Shown: piece after piece, positions 32,672 through 43,364 of the stretch | Layout of the letters: each line of letters opens with the position of its first letter | Position numbering within the stretch: the first letter of the stretch is position 1 | Assembly: GCF_900636385.1 (NCBI RefSeq) | Contig: NZ_LR134269.1 | Location: forward strand, 1,054,001 to 1,118,000 | DNA length: 64,000 bases | Reading direction: 5' to 3' | From: Staphylococcus warneri | GTDB lineage: Bacteria > Bacillota > Bacilli > Staphylococcales > Staphylococcaceae | Program-made: the position numbers and the translations under genes | Notes under the pieces: generated by a model | Databases searched by the model: none | Told to the model about the DNA's origin: nothing | Seen by the model: the letters and a program-made list of their open reading frames with translations, nothing else

Positions 32672-32790
32672 GCTATTTAACCAGTTTGTCATAAAATCAG
32701 TTCACTTTTCTAATATCTAAATGAGATAAATATGTATGGTGGGGCTATGGAAGAAAAATTTAGATTGTATGTAAGTGTGTGATATTAAAT

Positions 32791-32833
32791 AAAAAAAGCC
32801 AGTAAATGATTTGATGATAAATCATTTACTGGC
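32791..32833 (-). terminator. Terminator of the amino acid permease gene; shares its arm with 16.07 kb
   Basis: A perfect 15-bp stem (32798-32812 with 32819-32833) runs on the minus strand into seven T residues (32791-32797). Its arm GCCAGTAAATGA is the same as that at 16071-16082. Confidence 0.9.
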
Positions 32834-32861
32834 TAATTATTTACTTGTTTAAAGTTTAACG

Positions 32862-34220
32862 TTATTTAGATTCTGTACTTGCTTTTTTATATCTCCAATA
32901 CATTAATCCTAATAATACAAACCATAAAGGTGTTAAATAAATTGCGCGTCTAGTTGTTTCATTAACAAATAGTAAACCGAATACTAAGATAAAGAATAAT
33001 AAGATGACGTAGCCCATATATTTACCACCAGGTAATTTATATGTAGACGCCTTGTGTAATTCTGGATTTTTACTACTGTAATTAATATAAGCAATGATAA
33101 TTAACGCCCATACGATTAGGAACAATACTGTAGATAATGTTGTTACATATGTGAACACCAATGTTGCATCTGGGAAAATGTAATTCAATAATGCTGCAAT
33201 TAATAGTAATGCAGAAGATCCAATAATTGCTACATGTGGCACACCGTTTTTGTTTGTCTTGCTAAATGCAGGTGGTGCCTGTTTATTATCAGATAATCCG
33301 AACAACATTCTACTGTTTGAGAAAATACCACTATTACATGATGATGCTGCAGCAGTTAATACAACAAAGTTGATTAAACCAGCTGCAAATGGAATACCAA
33401 TAAGTGTAAATAATTTAACAAATGGACTATTATCTGGGTCGACTTTATCCCAAGGAATGATTGACATGATCACTGCTAGGGCACCGACGTAAAAAATTAA
33501 AATTCGAATTGGTACGCTGTTAATTGCCTTAGGAATAGTTGACTCAGGATCCTTTGTTTCACCGGCAGTTACACCAATCATTTCGATACCAACGAACGAG
33601 AACACTGCCATTTGGAATGACATGAAGAAACCTGATGCACCTTTAGGGAATATACCGTGGTTATATAGATTAGTTAAACTTGCATGTCCAAATTGTGTTT
33701 TGTATGCAAATAAAATCATAATAGCACCAACGATTATTAACCCTATAATGGTTACAATTTTAACAATCGAGAACCAAAACTCTAATTCTCCAAATAACTT
33801 AGCACTTAACAAGTTAAATGACATTAAAATAAGTACACAGAATAATGCGCTAATCCAGTTAGGTATATGTGGGAACCAGAAACTAACATATTTAGCTACT
33901 GCGGTAACCTCTGCCATACCAGTTATTATCCAACATAACCAATATGTCCACCCAGTAACAAATCCTGCAAATGGACCTATATATGTATTAGTTACGTCCG
34001 CAAAAGATTTGAAATTTGTGTTTTGAATAATAATTTCGCCTAATCCACGCATAAACATGAATAGCATGAATCCAATAAAAATGTACGTGAGTAGTATTGA
34101 GGGACCCGTCATGGCAATCGTTTGTCCAGCGCCCAGGAATAATCCTGTCCCAATAGCGCCTCCAATGGCAATTAATTGCACATGGCGATTGCTCAATTCT
34201 CTTTGTAGATTATCAGCCAT
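32862..34220 (-). CDS. cycA: Amino acid permease (D-serine/D-alanine/glycine transporter type)
   Basis: A 452-residue APC-superfamily transporter with about twelve membrane helices. The N-terminal RHVQLIAIGGAIGTGLFLGAG and the later SFVGIEMIGVTAGE and NKNGVPHVA segments are those of the AAT subfamily. It most resembles CycA, which imports D-alanine, D-serine and glycine with protons, precursors of peptidoglycan or nitrogen sources; the exact substrate is inferred. In staphylococci this gene is also called aapA. It is divergent from citZ with a 348-base shared region. Ribosome site ggagagg. Confidence 0.85.
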   Translation of the reverse strand: MADNLQRELSNRHVQLIAIGGAIGTGLFLGAGQTIAMTGPSILLTYIFIGFMLFMFMRGLGEIIIQNTNFKSFADVTNTYIGPFAGFVTGWTYWLCWIITGMAEVTAVAKYVSFWFPHIPNWISALFCVLILMSFNLLSAKLFGELEFWFSIVKIVTIIGLIIVGAIMILFAYKTQFGHASLTNLYNHGIFPKGASGFFMSFQMAVFSFVGIEMIGVTAGETKDPESTIPKAINSVPIRILIFYVGALAVIMSIIPWDKVDPDNSPFVKLFTLIGIPFAAGLINFVVLTAAASSCNSGIFSNSRMLFGLSDNKQAPPAFSKTNKNGVPHVAIIGSSALLLIAALLNYIFPDATLVFTYVTTLSTVLFLIVWALIIIAYINYSSKNPELHKASTYKLPGGKYMGYVILLFFILVFGLLFVNETTRRAIYLTPLWFVLLGLMYWRYKKASTESK

Positions 34221-34491
34221 AAGACCTCTCCCTTACTTTTAGATAATTATATTATGCACTTAAATCGCTTTTTATACAATTTATTTATTAAAAAAGTGTT
34301 AAAATACACTTCGAGATAATTAGCAATTTATAATCAAGCATGATAACCAAATAAAAACTTTGTATTCAATTTAATTTTCAAAATAATTTAAAAGGCCAAA
34401 ATGTTGGTTTCATGGTACTTAGAACATTTTTAACATTTAAGTTATATATGAATCAAAACCAAACTTACATATATATAGTAATTTATTTTGT

Positions 34492-34520
34492 TTCACAAAA
34501 ACTTAATAATTAGCTATAAT
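34492..34520 (+). promoter_or_regulatory. SigA-type promoter of citZ
   Basis: TTCACA (34492-34497) and a perfect TATAAT (34515-34520) are separated by 17 bases. The rest of the 348-base divergent region (34221-34568) is AT-rich, with one inverted repeat AAAATGTT/AACATTTT at 34398-34405 and 34423-34430 that could be an operator. Confidence 0.75.
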
Positions 34521-34525
34521 ACTAG

Positions 34526-34540
34526 TTGAAAGCCATTTCA
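34526..34540 (+). promoter_or_regulatory. Candidate CcpA (cre) site on the citZ transcription start
   Basis: TTGAAAGCCATTTCA fits the cre consensus except for one base of the central CG. It begins six bases after the -10, so a bound protein would block transcription. CcpA repression of citZ is known in Bacillus. Confidence 0.55.
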
Positions 34541-34568
34541 TAAAGAAATAGTAAAGGGGAAATTTATC

Positions 34569-35687
34569 ATGGCAGAATTACAAAGAGGTTTGGAAGGGGT
34601 AATTGCAGCTGAAACTAAAATCAGCTCAATCATCGATAGTCAATTAACATACGCAGGATATGATATTGACGATCTTGCAGAAAATGCCCAATTTGAAGAA
34701 ATCATCTTTTTATTATGGAACTATAGATTGCCAACTAAAGACGAATTACAAGAACTTAAATCAAAATTATATGAGTATATGACACTTAATCCTAGAGTGT
34801 ATAAACATTTTGAAGAGTATGTAACTGACAAAGTACATCCAATGACTGCATTACGTACTTCAGTATCATACATTGCTCATTTTGATCCAGACGCTGAAGA
34901 TGAAGCAGATGAAAAGAAATATGAAAGAGCAATTCGTATTCAAGCAAAAATCGCATCATTAGTAACAGCATTTTCACGTGTACGTGAAGGTAAAGAACCA
35001 TTAAAACCAAATTCAGATTTAAGCTATGCTGGAAACTTCTTATACATGTTAAAAGGTGAATTACCTACTGATATTGAAGAAGAAGCATTTAACAAAGCAT
35101 TAATCTTACATGCTGATCACGAATTAAATGCATCAGCATTCACAGCTCGTTGTGCAGTATCTTCTTTATCTGATATGTATTCAGGTATTGTAGCTGCTGT
35201 TGGTTCATTAAAAGGGCCTTTACATGGTGGTGCTAATGAACGCGTTATGGCTATGTTATCTGAAGTAGGTTCATTAGATAATGTAGATAACTATTTAGAC
35301 GAAAAAATAGCAAATAAAGAGAAAATTATGGGCTTCGGTCACCGTGTATATAAAGAAGGCGACCCTCGTGCTAAATATTTACGAGAGATGAGTAGAAAAA
35401 TTACTGAAGAAACTGGACAAAGTGAATTATATGAGATGTCATTAGCTATTGAAAAACGTATGAAAGAAGAAAAAGGATTAATTCCTAACGTTGATTTCTT
35501 TAGTGCGACTGTTTATCACAGTATGGATATTCCACATGATTTATTTACACCAATCTTCGCAGTAAGTCGTACATCTGGTTGGATTGCACACATTCTTGAA
35601 CAATACAGAGATAATAGAATCATGCGTCCAAGAGCAAACTACATTGGTGAAACGAATCGTAAATATGTTCCTATTGAAGAAAGATAA
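34569..35687 (+). CDS. citZ: Citrate synthase
   Basis: A 372-residue type I citrate synthase that joins oxaloacetate and acetyl-CoA at the entry of the TCA cycle. The catalytic residues are H219 (PLHGGANE), H258 (GFGHRVYK) and D309 (DFFSATVYH). The short length matches the Gram-positive dimeric form. The gene leads an operon with icd, 56 bases downstream. A ribosome site aaagggg precedes the ATG. Promoter and a cre-like site are visible upstream. Confidence 0.97.
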   Translation: MAELQRGLEGVIAAETKISSIIDSQLTYAGYDIDDLAENAQFEEIIFLLWNYRLPTKDELQELKSKLYEYMTLNPRVYKHFEEYVTDKVHPMTALRTSVSYIAHFDPDAEDEADEKKYERAIRIQAKIASLVTAFSRVREGKEPLKPNSDLSYAGNFLYMLKGELPTDIEEEAFNKALILHADHELNASAFTARCAVSSLSDMYSGIVAAVGSLKGPLHGGANERVMAMLSEVGSLDNVDNYLDEKIANKEKIMGFGHRVYKEGDPRAKYLREMSRKITEETGQSELYEMSLAIEKRMKEEKGLIPNVDFFSATVYHSMDIPHDLFTPIFAVSRTSGWIAHILEQYRDNRIMRPRANYIGETNRKYVPIEER

Positions 35688-35743
35688 TCAAATCATCTAT
35701 AGTATTAGGTGAATTTAAACAAATTACTTGGAGGTCAAATTTT

Positions 35744-37012
35744 ATGACAGCAGAAAAAATTACTCAAACTAAAGATGGATTAAATGTACCAAACGAACCA
35801 ATCATTCCTTTCATTATCGGTGACGGAATTGGACCAGATATTTGGAAAGCAGCAAGTCGTGTTATCGATGCTGCAGTTGAAAAAGCTTATAATGGTGAAA
35901 AACGTATCGAATGGAAAGAAGTTTTAGCTGGACAAAAAGCATATGACAATACTGGTGAATGGTTACCACAAGAAACTTTAGACACAATTAAAGAATATCT
36001 AATTGCTGTTAAAGGGCCATTAACTACACCAATTGGTGGCGGTATTCGTTCATTAAATGTAGCATTAAGACAAGAATTAGATTTATTCACTTGCTTACGT
36101 CCTGTACGTTGGTTCCAAGGTGTACCGTCACCAGTTAAACGTCCTCAAGACGTAGATATGGTTATTTTCCGTGAAAATACTGAAGATATCTATGCAGGTA
36201 TTGAATTCAAAGAAGGTACGCCTGAAGTTAAAAAAGTGATAGATTTCTTACAAGATGAAATGGGAGCAACTAATATTCGATTCCCTGAAACTTCAGGTAT
36301 TGGTATTAAACCAGTTTCTAAAGAAGGTACTGAAAGATTGGTTAGAGCTGCTATCCAATACGCAATCGATAACAATCGTAAAGCAGTAACTTTAGTTCAC
36401 AAAGGTAACATTATGAAATTTACTGAAGGTTCATTTAAACAATGGGGTTACGATTTAGCTCATAATGAATTTGCTGATCAAGTATTCACTTGGCAACAAT
36501 ATGATGAAATTGTAGAAAAAGAAGGTAAAGATGCTGCGAATGAAGCTCAATCAAAAGCTGAACAAGAAGGTAAAATTATTGTTAAAGACTCAATCGCTGA
36601 TATCTTCTTACAACAAATCTTAACTCGTCCATCTGAACATGAAATTGTTGCTACAATGAATTTAAATGGTGACTATATTTCAGATGCGTTAGCTGCCCAA
36701 GTTGGAGGAATTGGTATTGCACCAGGTGCAAATATCAACTACGAAACAGGTCATGCTATCTTTGAAGCTACTCACGGAACAGCGCCTAAATATGCTGGTT
36801 TAAACAAAGTAAATCCATCTTCTGAACTATTAAGTTCAGTATTAATGTTAGAACATTTAGGATGGCAAGAAGCTGCTGATAAAATTACAGACTCTATTGA
36901 AGCAACAATTGCTTCTAAAATTGTTACTTATGACTTCGCTCGTCTAATGGATGGTGCGACTGAAGTATCAACTTCTGAGTTTGCTGACGAATTAATCAAA
37001 AACTTAAAATAA
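35744..37012 (+). CDS. icd: Isocitrate dehydrogenase (NADP)
   Basis: A 422-residue enzyme converting isocitrate to 2-oxoglutarate. The substrate loop [13 protein letters not shown] contains the serine that kinase phosphorylates in enterobacteria; other marks are [10 protein letters not shown], the metal aspartates in [12 protein letters not shown], and the cofactor segment [12 protein letters not shown] with the lysine/tyrosine pattern of NADP enzymes. Also called citC. It shares the citZ transcript; mdh, which often follows in Bacillus, is absent, and phoP comes next after a terminator. Confidence 0.97.
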   Translation: MTAEKITQTKDGLNVPNEPIIPFIIGDGIGPDIWKAASRVIDAAVEKAYNGEKRIEWKEVLAGQKAYDNTGEWLPQETLDTIKEYLIAVKGPLTTPIGGGIRSLNVALRQELDLFTCLRPVRWFQGVPSPVKRPQDVDMVIFRENTEDIYAGIEFKEGTPEVKKVIDFLQDEMGATNIRFPETSGIGIKPVSKEGTERLVRAAIQYAIDNNRKAVTLVHKGNIMKFTEGSFKQWGYDLAHNEFADQVFTWQQYDEIVEKEGKDAANEAQSKAEQEGKIIVKDSIADIFLQQILTRPSEHEIVATMNLNGDYISDALAAQVGGIGIAPGANINYETGHAIFEATHGTAPKYAGLNKVNPSSELLSSVLMLEHLGWQEAADKITDSIEATIASKIVTYDFARLMDGATEVSTSEFADELIKNLK

Positions 37013-37028
37013 TAGATGTTATTAAAGT

Positions 37029-37058
37029 AAACGGATTGGGAAACCAATCCGTTTTTTT
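37029..37058 (+). terminator. Rho-independent terminator of citZ-icd
   Basis: AAACGGATTGG and CCAATCCGTTT form a perfect 11-bp stem with a 4-base loop, then a T-run. Confidence 0.92.
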
Positions 37059-37273
37059 ATTAAGTTTTTGTAAATTCCTAGTGTTTTAATATCATTTTTT
37101 ATAAAAAAATGATAGTTTAATTAATGAAATGACAATATTAATCCAATGTTACCTTAATATAAGTAGCATATTAAATGGATTGTTAAGTTTATGTAAATTT
37201 GATGTGTAGGTATGTTATTTGTATTTAAACATCAGTTATAATAAACATGTAATTTAAATGGGGGAGGCACATC

Positions 37274-37984
37274 ATGTCACAAAAAGTATTAGTCGTTGAC
37301 GATGAACAATCGATCGTTACGTTACTTAAATATAATTTAGAAACAGCTGGATACATAGTAGAAGTAGCCTATGACGGTGAAGAAGCACTACAAAAGGTTG
37401 AATCGTCTCAACCAGATTTAATTGTATTAGACGTCATGTTACCGAAAAAAGATGGTATTGAAGTTTGTAAAACAATTAGATCTGATAAAAATTTAGTACC
37501 TATTCTTATGCTAACTGCTAAAGATGATGAATTTGATAGAGTATTAGGTTTGGAACTGGGTGCTGATGACTATATGACTAAACCTTTCTCACCTAGAGAA
37601 GTCGTGGCAAGAGTTAAAGCAATATTAAGACGTTCACAATTTGTAAATGAAGTCGAGCATAATGAGACGGATGATGAGGATATTATTATTGATTCAATTC
37701 GCATTCGTCCTGAATTTTTCGAAGTATATAAAGATGATGAGTTATTAGAACTCACACCAAAGGAATTTGAATTATTACTTTATCTTATTGAACGACAAGG
37801 TCGTGTCATTACAAGAGAACATATGTTGAATTCTGTATGGAATTATGAGTTCGCTGGTGATTCTCGTATCGTTGATGTCCATATTAGTCATTTGAGAGAC
37901 AAATTAGAAGAAAACCCTAAACAACCTAAATTGATTAAAACTGTAAGAGGATTAGGCTATAAATTGGAGCGTCCTAAAAGTTAA
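37274..37984 (+). CDS. phoP: Response regulator PhoP (OmpR family)
   Basis: A 236-residue two-domain regulator. The receiver domain has the acidic pocket DDE at 9-11 and the phosphorylated D53 in VLDVMLPKKDG; the C-terminal winged helix includes LTPKEFELLLYL and RGLGYKLE. With PhoR it controls the response to phosphate starvation. The stop codon overlaps the phoR start (TAATG). A -10 TATAAT lies at 37237-37242; no sure -35 was found. Ribosome site gggggagg. Confidence 0.95.
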   Translation: MSQKVLVVDDEQSIVTLLKYNLETAGYIVEVAYDGEEALQKVESSQPDLIVLDVMLPKKDGIEVCKTIRSDKNLVPILMLTAKDDEFDRVLGLELGADDYMTKPFSPREVVARVKAILRRSQFVNEVEHNETDDEDIIIDSIRIRPEFFEVYKDDELLELTPKEFELLLYLIERQGRVITREHMLNSVWNYEFAGDSRIVDVHISHLRDKLEENPKQPKLIKTVRGLGYKLERPKS

Positions 37985-39678
37985 TGTTGAAATTTCACCA
38001 TCGTCTTTTAATATTAATTAGTACCATTACGATTATTAGTTTTATAGGTTTAGGTGCTATTGTCCACAACATGATTTATCAAACATTAACTCAAAATCAA
38101 ACTAAAGAACTCGAAAAAGAAGCACGTAACTATGTTAGTTTATATAATGATAATAAAAAAAGTGAAATTAAAAATATTGCAAATAATCAAGAAAATATCA
38201 TCGTTATCAAAAAAAATGATAAAGTGATATTTACGACAAATAAAAAAGAAAAAATAGATAAACGCATAGATAACGAAGCTAATCCTTCACAGTTAATTCA
38301 TAAAAATACAAAACTTGGTTTGAAGTATACTTTCAAAAGTCAAATTGATGATAAAACTGTTTACATAAGTGGTATTAATGATGAAATATTAGACCTGCAA
38401 AAAGAAATGTGGAAGTATCTATCAATTGTAGGTGTGATTGTATTAATCACAGTTTATCTAGCTAGTAGAAGTATCAACCGTACATATATTCGACCTATAA
38501 ATGAAGTGACATATGCTACGTCATTACTAGCAGATGGTTATTATCATGTTCGTGTACCTGAAAGTAATGTCAAAGAGACTAAGGCTTTGTTTGTAACAAC
38601 CAATGAGCTTGCTAGACGTCTACAAAAATTAAATAACAGACAAAAAATTCAATCTAATAGATTGAAAACGACATTGGAAAATATACCTAGTTCAGTGCTA
38701 ATGATTGATAAGCATGGTGAAATTGTCGTGGCAAACTCGGCATACTATGAAGTATTTAGTCCGGATCAAAGTGTGGAAAATAAAAGTTATATTGGTTTTA
38801 TAAATGATAAAATCGAAAAATTAATCATGGAAAGTTTTAGAACTGAGAAAGTGATTTATGAACAGATTGAAGTAGATATTAATAATGTTCACACAAAATA
38901 TTTTGATGTATCATGTGTACCAATTCTTTCTAAATCAAAGAAAAAGCTACAAGGTATGGTTGTTGTATTACATGATATTACTAATTTGCAAAAGTTAGAA
39001 AATCTACGTCGAGAATTTGTAGCAAATGTATCTCATGAACTTAAAACACCAATTACTTCAATTAAAGGATTCGCTGAAACGTTAATTGAAGGTGCGAAAA
39101 ATGATGAAGATTCGCTTAATATGTTCTTGAATATCATCTTGAAAGAATCAAACAGAATTGAATCACTTGTGATGGATTTACTAGATTTATCCCATATTGA
39201 ACAACAAAATGAAATTACAACGAGTTATATGAATTTATCAGAATTAGCTTATACAACGATAGATAATTTACAAAATCAAGCTCAGAATAAAAATATAACA
39301 ATTGAATCTAATATTGAACAGGACGTTATTTTCAAAGCAAATGAAAATAAAATTGCTCAAGTTATTACGAATTTATTGTCAAATGCTATCAATTATTCAA
39401 CCAATGATAATAAAGTCATAGTAAGTGTGTATCGTGAAGGTAAAAAAGTAAACTTAGAAATTCAAGACTTCGGTATAGGGATTAGTGCTGAGGAACAGAA
39501 ACATATTTTCGAAAGATTTTATCGAGTTGATAAAGCACGAAGTAGAGATTCTGGAGGTACTGGGTTAGGATTATCAATCACTAAGCACATTGTTGAAGCA
39601 CATAATGGAAGAATTAGTGTAGTTAGTCGCTTAAATGAAGGTTCGACCTTTAAAGTGACGTTTATTGATGAAGATTAA
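37984..39678 (+). CDS. phoR: Sensor histidine kinase PhoR
   Basis: A 564-residue membrane kinase. Two helices (about 8-28 and 142-160) enclose an extracytoplasmic sensor domain rich in lysine and asparagine. Then come HAMP (about 160-215), a PAS domain (about 230-330), the phospho-accepting H351 in NVSHELKTPITS, and a catalytic ATPase with NLLSNAINYS, DFGIGI and GTGLGLSI. It phosphorylates PhoP. Translation is coupled to phoP by overlapping stop and start codons. Confidence 0.95.
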   Translation: MLKFHHRLLILISTITIISFIGLGAIVHNMIYQTLTQNQTKELEKEARNYVSLYNDNKKSEIKNIANNQENIIVIKKNDKVIFTTNKKEKIDKRIDNEANPSQLIHKNTKLGLKYTFKSQIDDKTVYISGINDEILDLQKEMWKYLSIVGVIVLITVYLASRSINRTYIRPINEVTYATSLLADGYYHVRVPESNVKETKALFVTTNELARRLQKLNNRQKIQSNRLKTTLENIPSSVLMIDKHGEIVVANSAYYEVFSPDQSVENKSYIGFINDKIEKLIMESFRTEKVIYEQIEVDINNVHTKYFDVSCVPILSKSKKKLQGMVVVLHDITNLQKLENLRREFVANVSHELKTPITSIKGFAETLIEGAKNDEDSLNMFLNIILKESNRIESLVMDLLDLSHIEQQNEITTSYMNLSELAYTTIDNLQNQAQNKNITIESNIEQDVIFKANENKIAQVITNLLSNAINYSTNDNKVIVSVYREGKKVNLEIQDFGIGISAEEQKHIFERFYRVDKARSRDSGGTGLGLSITKHIVEAHNGRISVVSRLNEGSTFKVTFIDED

Positions 39679-39685
39679 AAATATT

Positions 39686-39737
39686 AAGAACCACACCCTA
39701 TTGATTGAATTCATATAGGTATGTGGTTCTTATTTTA
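39686..39737 (+). terminator. Rho-independent terminator of phoPR
   Basis: AAGAACCACACCCTAT and ATAGGTATGTGGTTCTT pair with mismatches and are followed by a T-rich run. Confidence 0.85.
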
Positions 39738-39831
39738 GTTATATGAATTGTGAGGCAATGGTACTTTATGTTTAATGACCATACATTGTTTATGCTAAAA
39801 TATATTTAAATATGTGCTGGAGGTTTATAAC

Positions 39832-42462
39832 GTGAATAAATTAGTATTAATTGATGGTAATAGTTTAAGTTTTAGAGCATTCTATGCTTTGCCATTACTT
39901 TCAAATAAGGCAGGCATACATACAAATGCAGTATATGGCTTTGCGATGTTACTAGAAAAAATTCTTAAAGAAGAACAACCTAATCACTTTTTAGTGGCGT
40001 TTGATGCAGGTAAAACAACTTTCAGACATTCTAAATATAGTGAATATAAAGGTGGCAGACAAAAGACACCACCTGAATTAAGTGAACAATTTCCATATAT
40101 TCGTCAATTATTAGATGCATATCACATAAAAAGATATGAATTAGAGAATTATGAAGCAGATGATATAATTGGTACTTTGAGTAGAGAAGCGGACAAAGCT
40201 GGGTTTGAAACTATCATTATTACAGGTGATAGAGATTTAACGCAACTCGCTACGGATCATGTCACAATTTACTATACTAAAAAAGGTGTAACAGATGTTG
40301 ATCATTATACACCTGAATTTATCGCAGAAAAATATAATGGATTAACACCAAATCAAATTATTGATATGAAAGGGTTAATGGGTGATACTTCTGATAATAT
40401 ACCAGGTGTAGCTGGCGTAGGTGAAAAAACAGCGATTAAATTACTAAATCAATTCAATACTGTAGAAGGTGTCTATGACAATATAGAAAGTGTTTCAGGT
40501 AAAAAGCTTAAAGAAAAGCTTGAAAATAGTAAAGATGATGCTTTAATGAGTAAAGATTTAGCTACTATTAATGTTGAAAGTCCAATCGAAGTTAAATTAG
40601 AAGATACTAAAATGGATGAGCACTTAGATGAAACTGAAAAAATTGAGCTCTTTAAAAAATTAGAGTTTAATCAGATATTAGCAGAAATAGATTCAGTAGA
40701 GGCAACACAAGAACAAAAAGATAAAACTTTTGAAGTTGAGTCGAATTTTGATCACATTAATTTTTCAGATTTAGATGAGGCAACCATTCATTTTGAACTA
40801 GAAGATAGTAATTATTTAAAAGACAATATATTAAAATTTGGACTTTATACTGGGGAACATCATGTTGTAATTAATGCAGATGAGATTAAGCAATTTTCAG
40901 ATTTAGTCAATTGGTTAGAAAACCCCAATACAGCCAAAACTGTTTATGATGCTAAGAAAACTTATGTTGTTTCACATAGACTAGATATCGATATTCAAAA
41001 CATCCAGTTTGATGTGATGTTGTCTAGTTATATCATCGATCCATCAAGAACGATTGACGATGTGAATTCAGTTGTTTCTTTATATGGACAACATTATGTG
41101 CAAGATAACGTGACTATTTATGGTAAGGGTAAAAAGCATCATGTACCAGAAGATGAGATCTTAAATAAGCATGTTGCATCAATAATTGAAGCGGTAAGTG
41201 AATCAAAAGCTGAAATGCAAAAACAGTTGAAAGAATATAACCAAGAATCATTATTAGCAGATTTAGAACTACCGTTAGCTGAAATATTAAGTGAGATGGA
41301 AGAGATTGGAATCTTTACTGATGTTAAAGATTTACAACAAATGGAGAAAGAGATACAAGAAAAGCTAGATGTTTTAATTAAAAATATTCACGAAGCTGCC
41401 GGTGAAGAATTTAACATCAATTCTCCAAAACAACTTGGCGTAGTGTTGTTTGAAACACTAGAATTACCTGTGATTAAAAAAACAAAAACGGGCTATTCTA
41501 CTGCTGTCGATGTATTGGAACAGTTACAAGGCCAACACCCAATTATTGATTATATTCTAGAATATCGCCAATTATCAAAATTACAATCTACTTATGTAGA
41601 AGGATTACAAAAAGTGATTAGTGATGATCATCGTATTCACACACGTTTTAACCAAACATTAGCGCAAACTGGTCGCTTATCAAGTGTTGATCCAAATTTA
41701 CAAAATATACCTATTCGTCTAGAAGAAGGTAGGAAAATTAGAAAAGCATTTAAGCCTACATCATCTGATAGTGTTATATTAAGTGCCGATTATTCTCAAA
41801 TTGAATTACGGGTTTTAGCTCATATTACTCAAGATGAAAGTATGAAAGAAGCATTTATTAATGGGCATGACATTCATACTGCTACTGCAATGAAGGTTTT
41901 CGATGTGGAAGCGGATGAAGTTGATAGTTTAATGCGTAGACAAGCGAAAGCAGTTAACTTTGGAATTGTGTATGGCATTAGTGATTATGGGTTAAGCCAA
42001 AGTTTAGGAATTACACGTAAAAAGGCGAAAGCATTTATTGATGATTATTTAGATAGTTTTCCAGGAGTCAAACAGTATATGTCAGATATTGTGAAAGATG
42101 CTAAAGCACAAGGTTTTGTAGAAACATTATTACATCGTCGTAGATATATTCCAGATATTACTAGTCGTAATTTTAATTTAAGAAGTTTTGCAGAAAGAAC
42201 GGCAATGAATACGCCAATTCAAGGTAGTGCGGCAGATATTATCAAATTAGCTATGGTGCAATTCAATAAGGAAGTACAACATACTGATTATCACGCGAAA
42301 CTATTATTACAAGTTCACGATGAATTAATCTTTGAAGTTCCAAAAGATGAAGTAGCATCGTTTAGTAAGTTTGTAGAAGAAATTATGGAGTCTGCATTAA
42401 AATTAGATGTGCCACTAAAAGTTGACTCAAGTTACGGTGCGACGTGGTATGATGCAAAATAA
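39832..42462 (+). CDS. polA: DNA polymerase I
   Basis: About 876 residues in three parts. An N-terminal 5'-3' exonuclease (about 1-290, with GDRDLTQL and GDTSDNIPG) processes Okazaki fragments. The middle domain (about 310-470) is shaped like a 3'-5' exonuclease, but its metal-binding motifs look degenerate, as in Bacillus. The polymerase has motif A (SADYSQIELR), motif B (RRQAKAVNFGIVYG) and motif C (QVHDELIFE). I start at GTG 39832, eight bases after the ggagg site. The in-frame GTG at 39814 lies upstream of that site and would make it coding. mutM and coaE follow closely. Confidence 0.97.
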   Translation: MNKLVLIDGNSLSFRAFYALPLLSNKAGIHTNAVYGFAMLLEKILKEEQPNHFLVAFDAGKTTFRHSKYSEYKGGRQKTPPELSEQFPYIRQLLDAYHIKRYELENYEADDIIGTLSREADKAGFETIIITGDRDLTQLATDHVTIYYTKKGVTDVDHYTPEFIAEKYNGLTPNQIIDMKGLMGDTSDNIPGVAGVGEKTAIKLLNQFNTVEGVYDNIESVSGKKLKEKLENSKDDALMSKDLATINVESPIEVKLEDTKMDEHLDETEKIELFKKLEFNQILAEIDSVEATQEQKDKTFEVESNFDHINFSDLDEATIHFELEDSNYLKDNILKFGLYTGEHHVVINADEIKQFSDLVNWLENPNTAKTVYDAKKTYVVSHRLDIDIQNIQFDVMLSSYIIDPSRTIDDVNSVVSLYGQHYVQDNVTIYGKGKKHHVPEDEILNKHVASIIEAVSESKAEMQKQLKEYNQESLLADLELPLAEILSEMEEIGIFTDVKDLQQMEKEIQEKLDVLIKNIHEAAGEEFNINSPKQLGVVLFETLELPVIKKTKTGYSTAVDVLEQLQGQHPIIDYILEYRQLSKLQSTYVEGLQKVISDDHRIHTRFNQTLAQTGRLSSVDPNLQNIPIRLEEGRKIRKAFKPTSSDSVILSADYSQIELRVLAHITQDESMKEAFINGHDIHTATAMKVFDVEADEVDSLMRRQAKAVNFGIVYGISDYGLSQSLGITRKKAKAFIDDYLDSFPGVKQYMSDIVKDAKAQGFVETLLHRRRYIPDITSRNFNLRSFAERTAMNTPIQGSAADIIKLAMVQFNKEVQHTDYHAKLLLQVHDELIFEVPKDEVASFSKFVEEIMESALKLDVPLKVDSSYGATWYDAK

Positions 42463-42476
42463 AGGAAGGTTTGAAT

Positions 42477-43349
42477 ATGCCGGAATTACCAGAAGTAGAA
42501 CATGTTAAAAGAGGAATTGAACCATTTGCCGTAAATACTACTATTAATAAAATAACTTTTTCTGAAAATGTAAAAAAAGGTAAAGAAGATGGACGAGAGA
42601 CGATTATCAAAGGAATGACACTCGAAAGTTTTCGACGCTTAACAGAAGGCTATACAATTAACCAAATAGAGCGAAGAAGTAAATATATTGTATTTTATAT
42701 TAATCGTGATGCAGAGCAACGTATTTTAATTAGTCATTTAGGTATGGCAGGTGGTTTCTTCGTTGTTAATCATTTAGAAGAGATTAATGTGCCTAATTAT
42801 CGTAAACATTGGCAAGTTATTTTTGAATTAGATAATGGAAAAAAATTAATCTATTCAGATATTCGTCGCTTTGGGGAAATTAGAAATGTGAGTAGTTTTG
42901 ATTCATATCCTTCATTTTTGAGCATAGCTCCGGAACCCTTTGACGAAGAAGCACTGCAACATTTTTTAGATTGTACGAATAAAAAGAATTATTCTAAAAA
43001 ACCGATTAAACAAGTGATTTTAGATCATAAAGTTATATCTGGCTGTGGAAACATTTATGCATGTGAAGCGCTATTTAGAGCAGGTATTTTACCTAATAGA
43101 CTAACACAAGAATTATCAAATCAAGAAAAAGAAATGGTGTTTTATCATGTTCGATCTGTATTAAATGAGGGTATTAAATACGGAGGAACTAGCATTTCCG
43201 ATTATCGTCATGCTGATGGTAAAACAGGGGAAATGCAGTTACATCTGAATGTATATAAACAAAAATATTGCAAGGTATGTGGGCACTCAATTGAAACTCA
43301 AGTCATCGCATCTAGAAATAGTCACTATTGCCCGACTTGTCAGAAATAA
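42477..43349 (+). CDS. mutM: Formamidopyrimidine-DNA glycosylase
   Basis: About 290 residues. It removes 8-oxoguanine and opened purines from DNA and cuts the strand. After loss of methionine the N-terminus is PELPEVE, with the catalytic proline and glutamate; the second essential lysine is in the usual loop (SRRSKY region), and SGCGNIYACEALF marks the helix-two-turn-helix. The C-terminal zinc finger has four cysteines (CKVCGH and CPTC). A TTG six bases earlier is in frame but the ATG must be the start, because proline must be residue 2. It is 14 bases after polA. Confidence 0.96.
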   Translation: MPELPEVEHVKRGIEPFAVNTTINKITFSENVKKGKEDGRETIIKGMTLESFRRLTEGYTINQIERRSKYIVFYINRDAEQRILISHLGMAGGFFVVNHLEEINVPNYRKHWQVIFELDNGKKLIYSDIRRFGEIRNVSSFDSYPSFLSIAPEPFDEEALQHFLDCTNKKNYSKKPIKQVILDHKVISGCGNIYACEALFRAGILPNRLTQELSNQEKEMVFYHVRSVLNEGIKYGGTSISDYRHADGKTGEMQLHLNVYKQKYCKVCGHSIETQVIASRNSHYCPTCQK

Positions 43350-43364
43350 AGGAAGCGTGAAAAT

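Noticed and set aside
33622..34026. 134-residue open frame antisense to the cycA-like permease
   Set aside because: The permease has clear family motifs on the other strand. The antisense frame has no ribosome site or recognisable domain and only mirrors codons.
34315..34340. CcpC-type box (ATAA-N7-TTAT) near citZ
   Set aside because: ATAATTAGCAATTTAT has a spacing of eight rather than seven and lies far from the citZ promoter; too weak to list.
39814..39831. Upstream GTG start for polA
   Set aside because: It would place the ribosome site inside the coding region; GTG 39832 is eight bases after that site.
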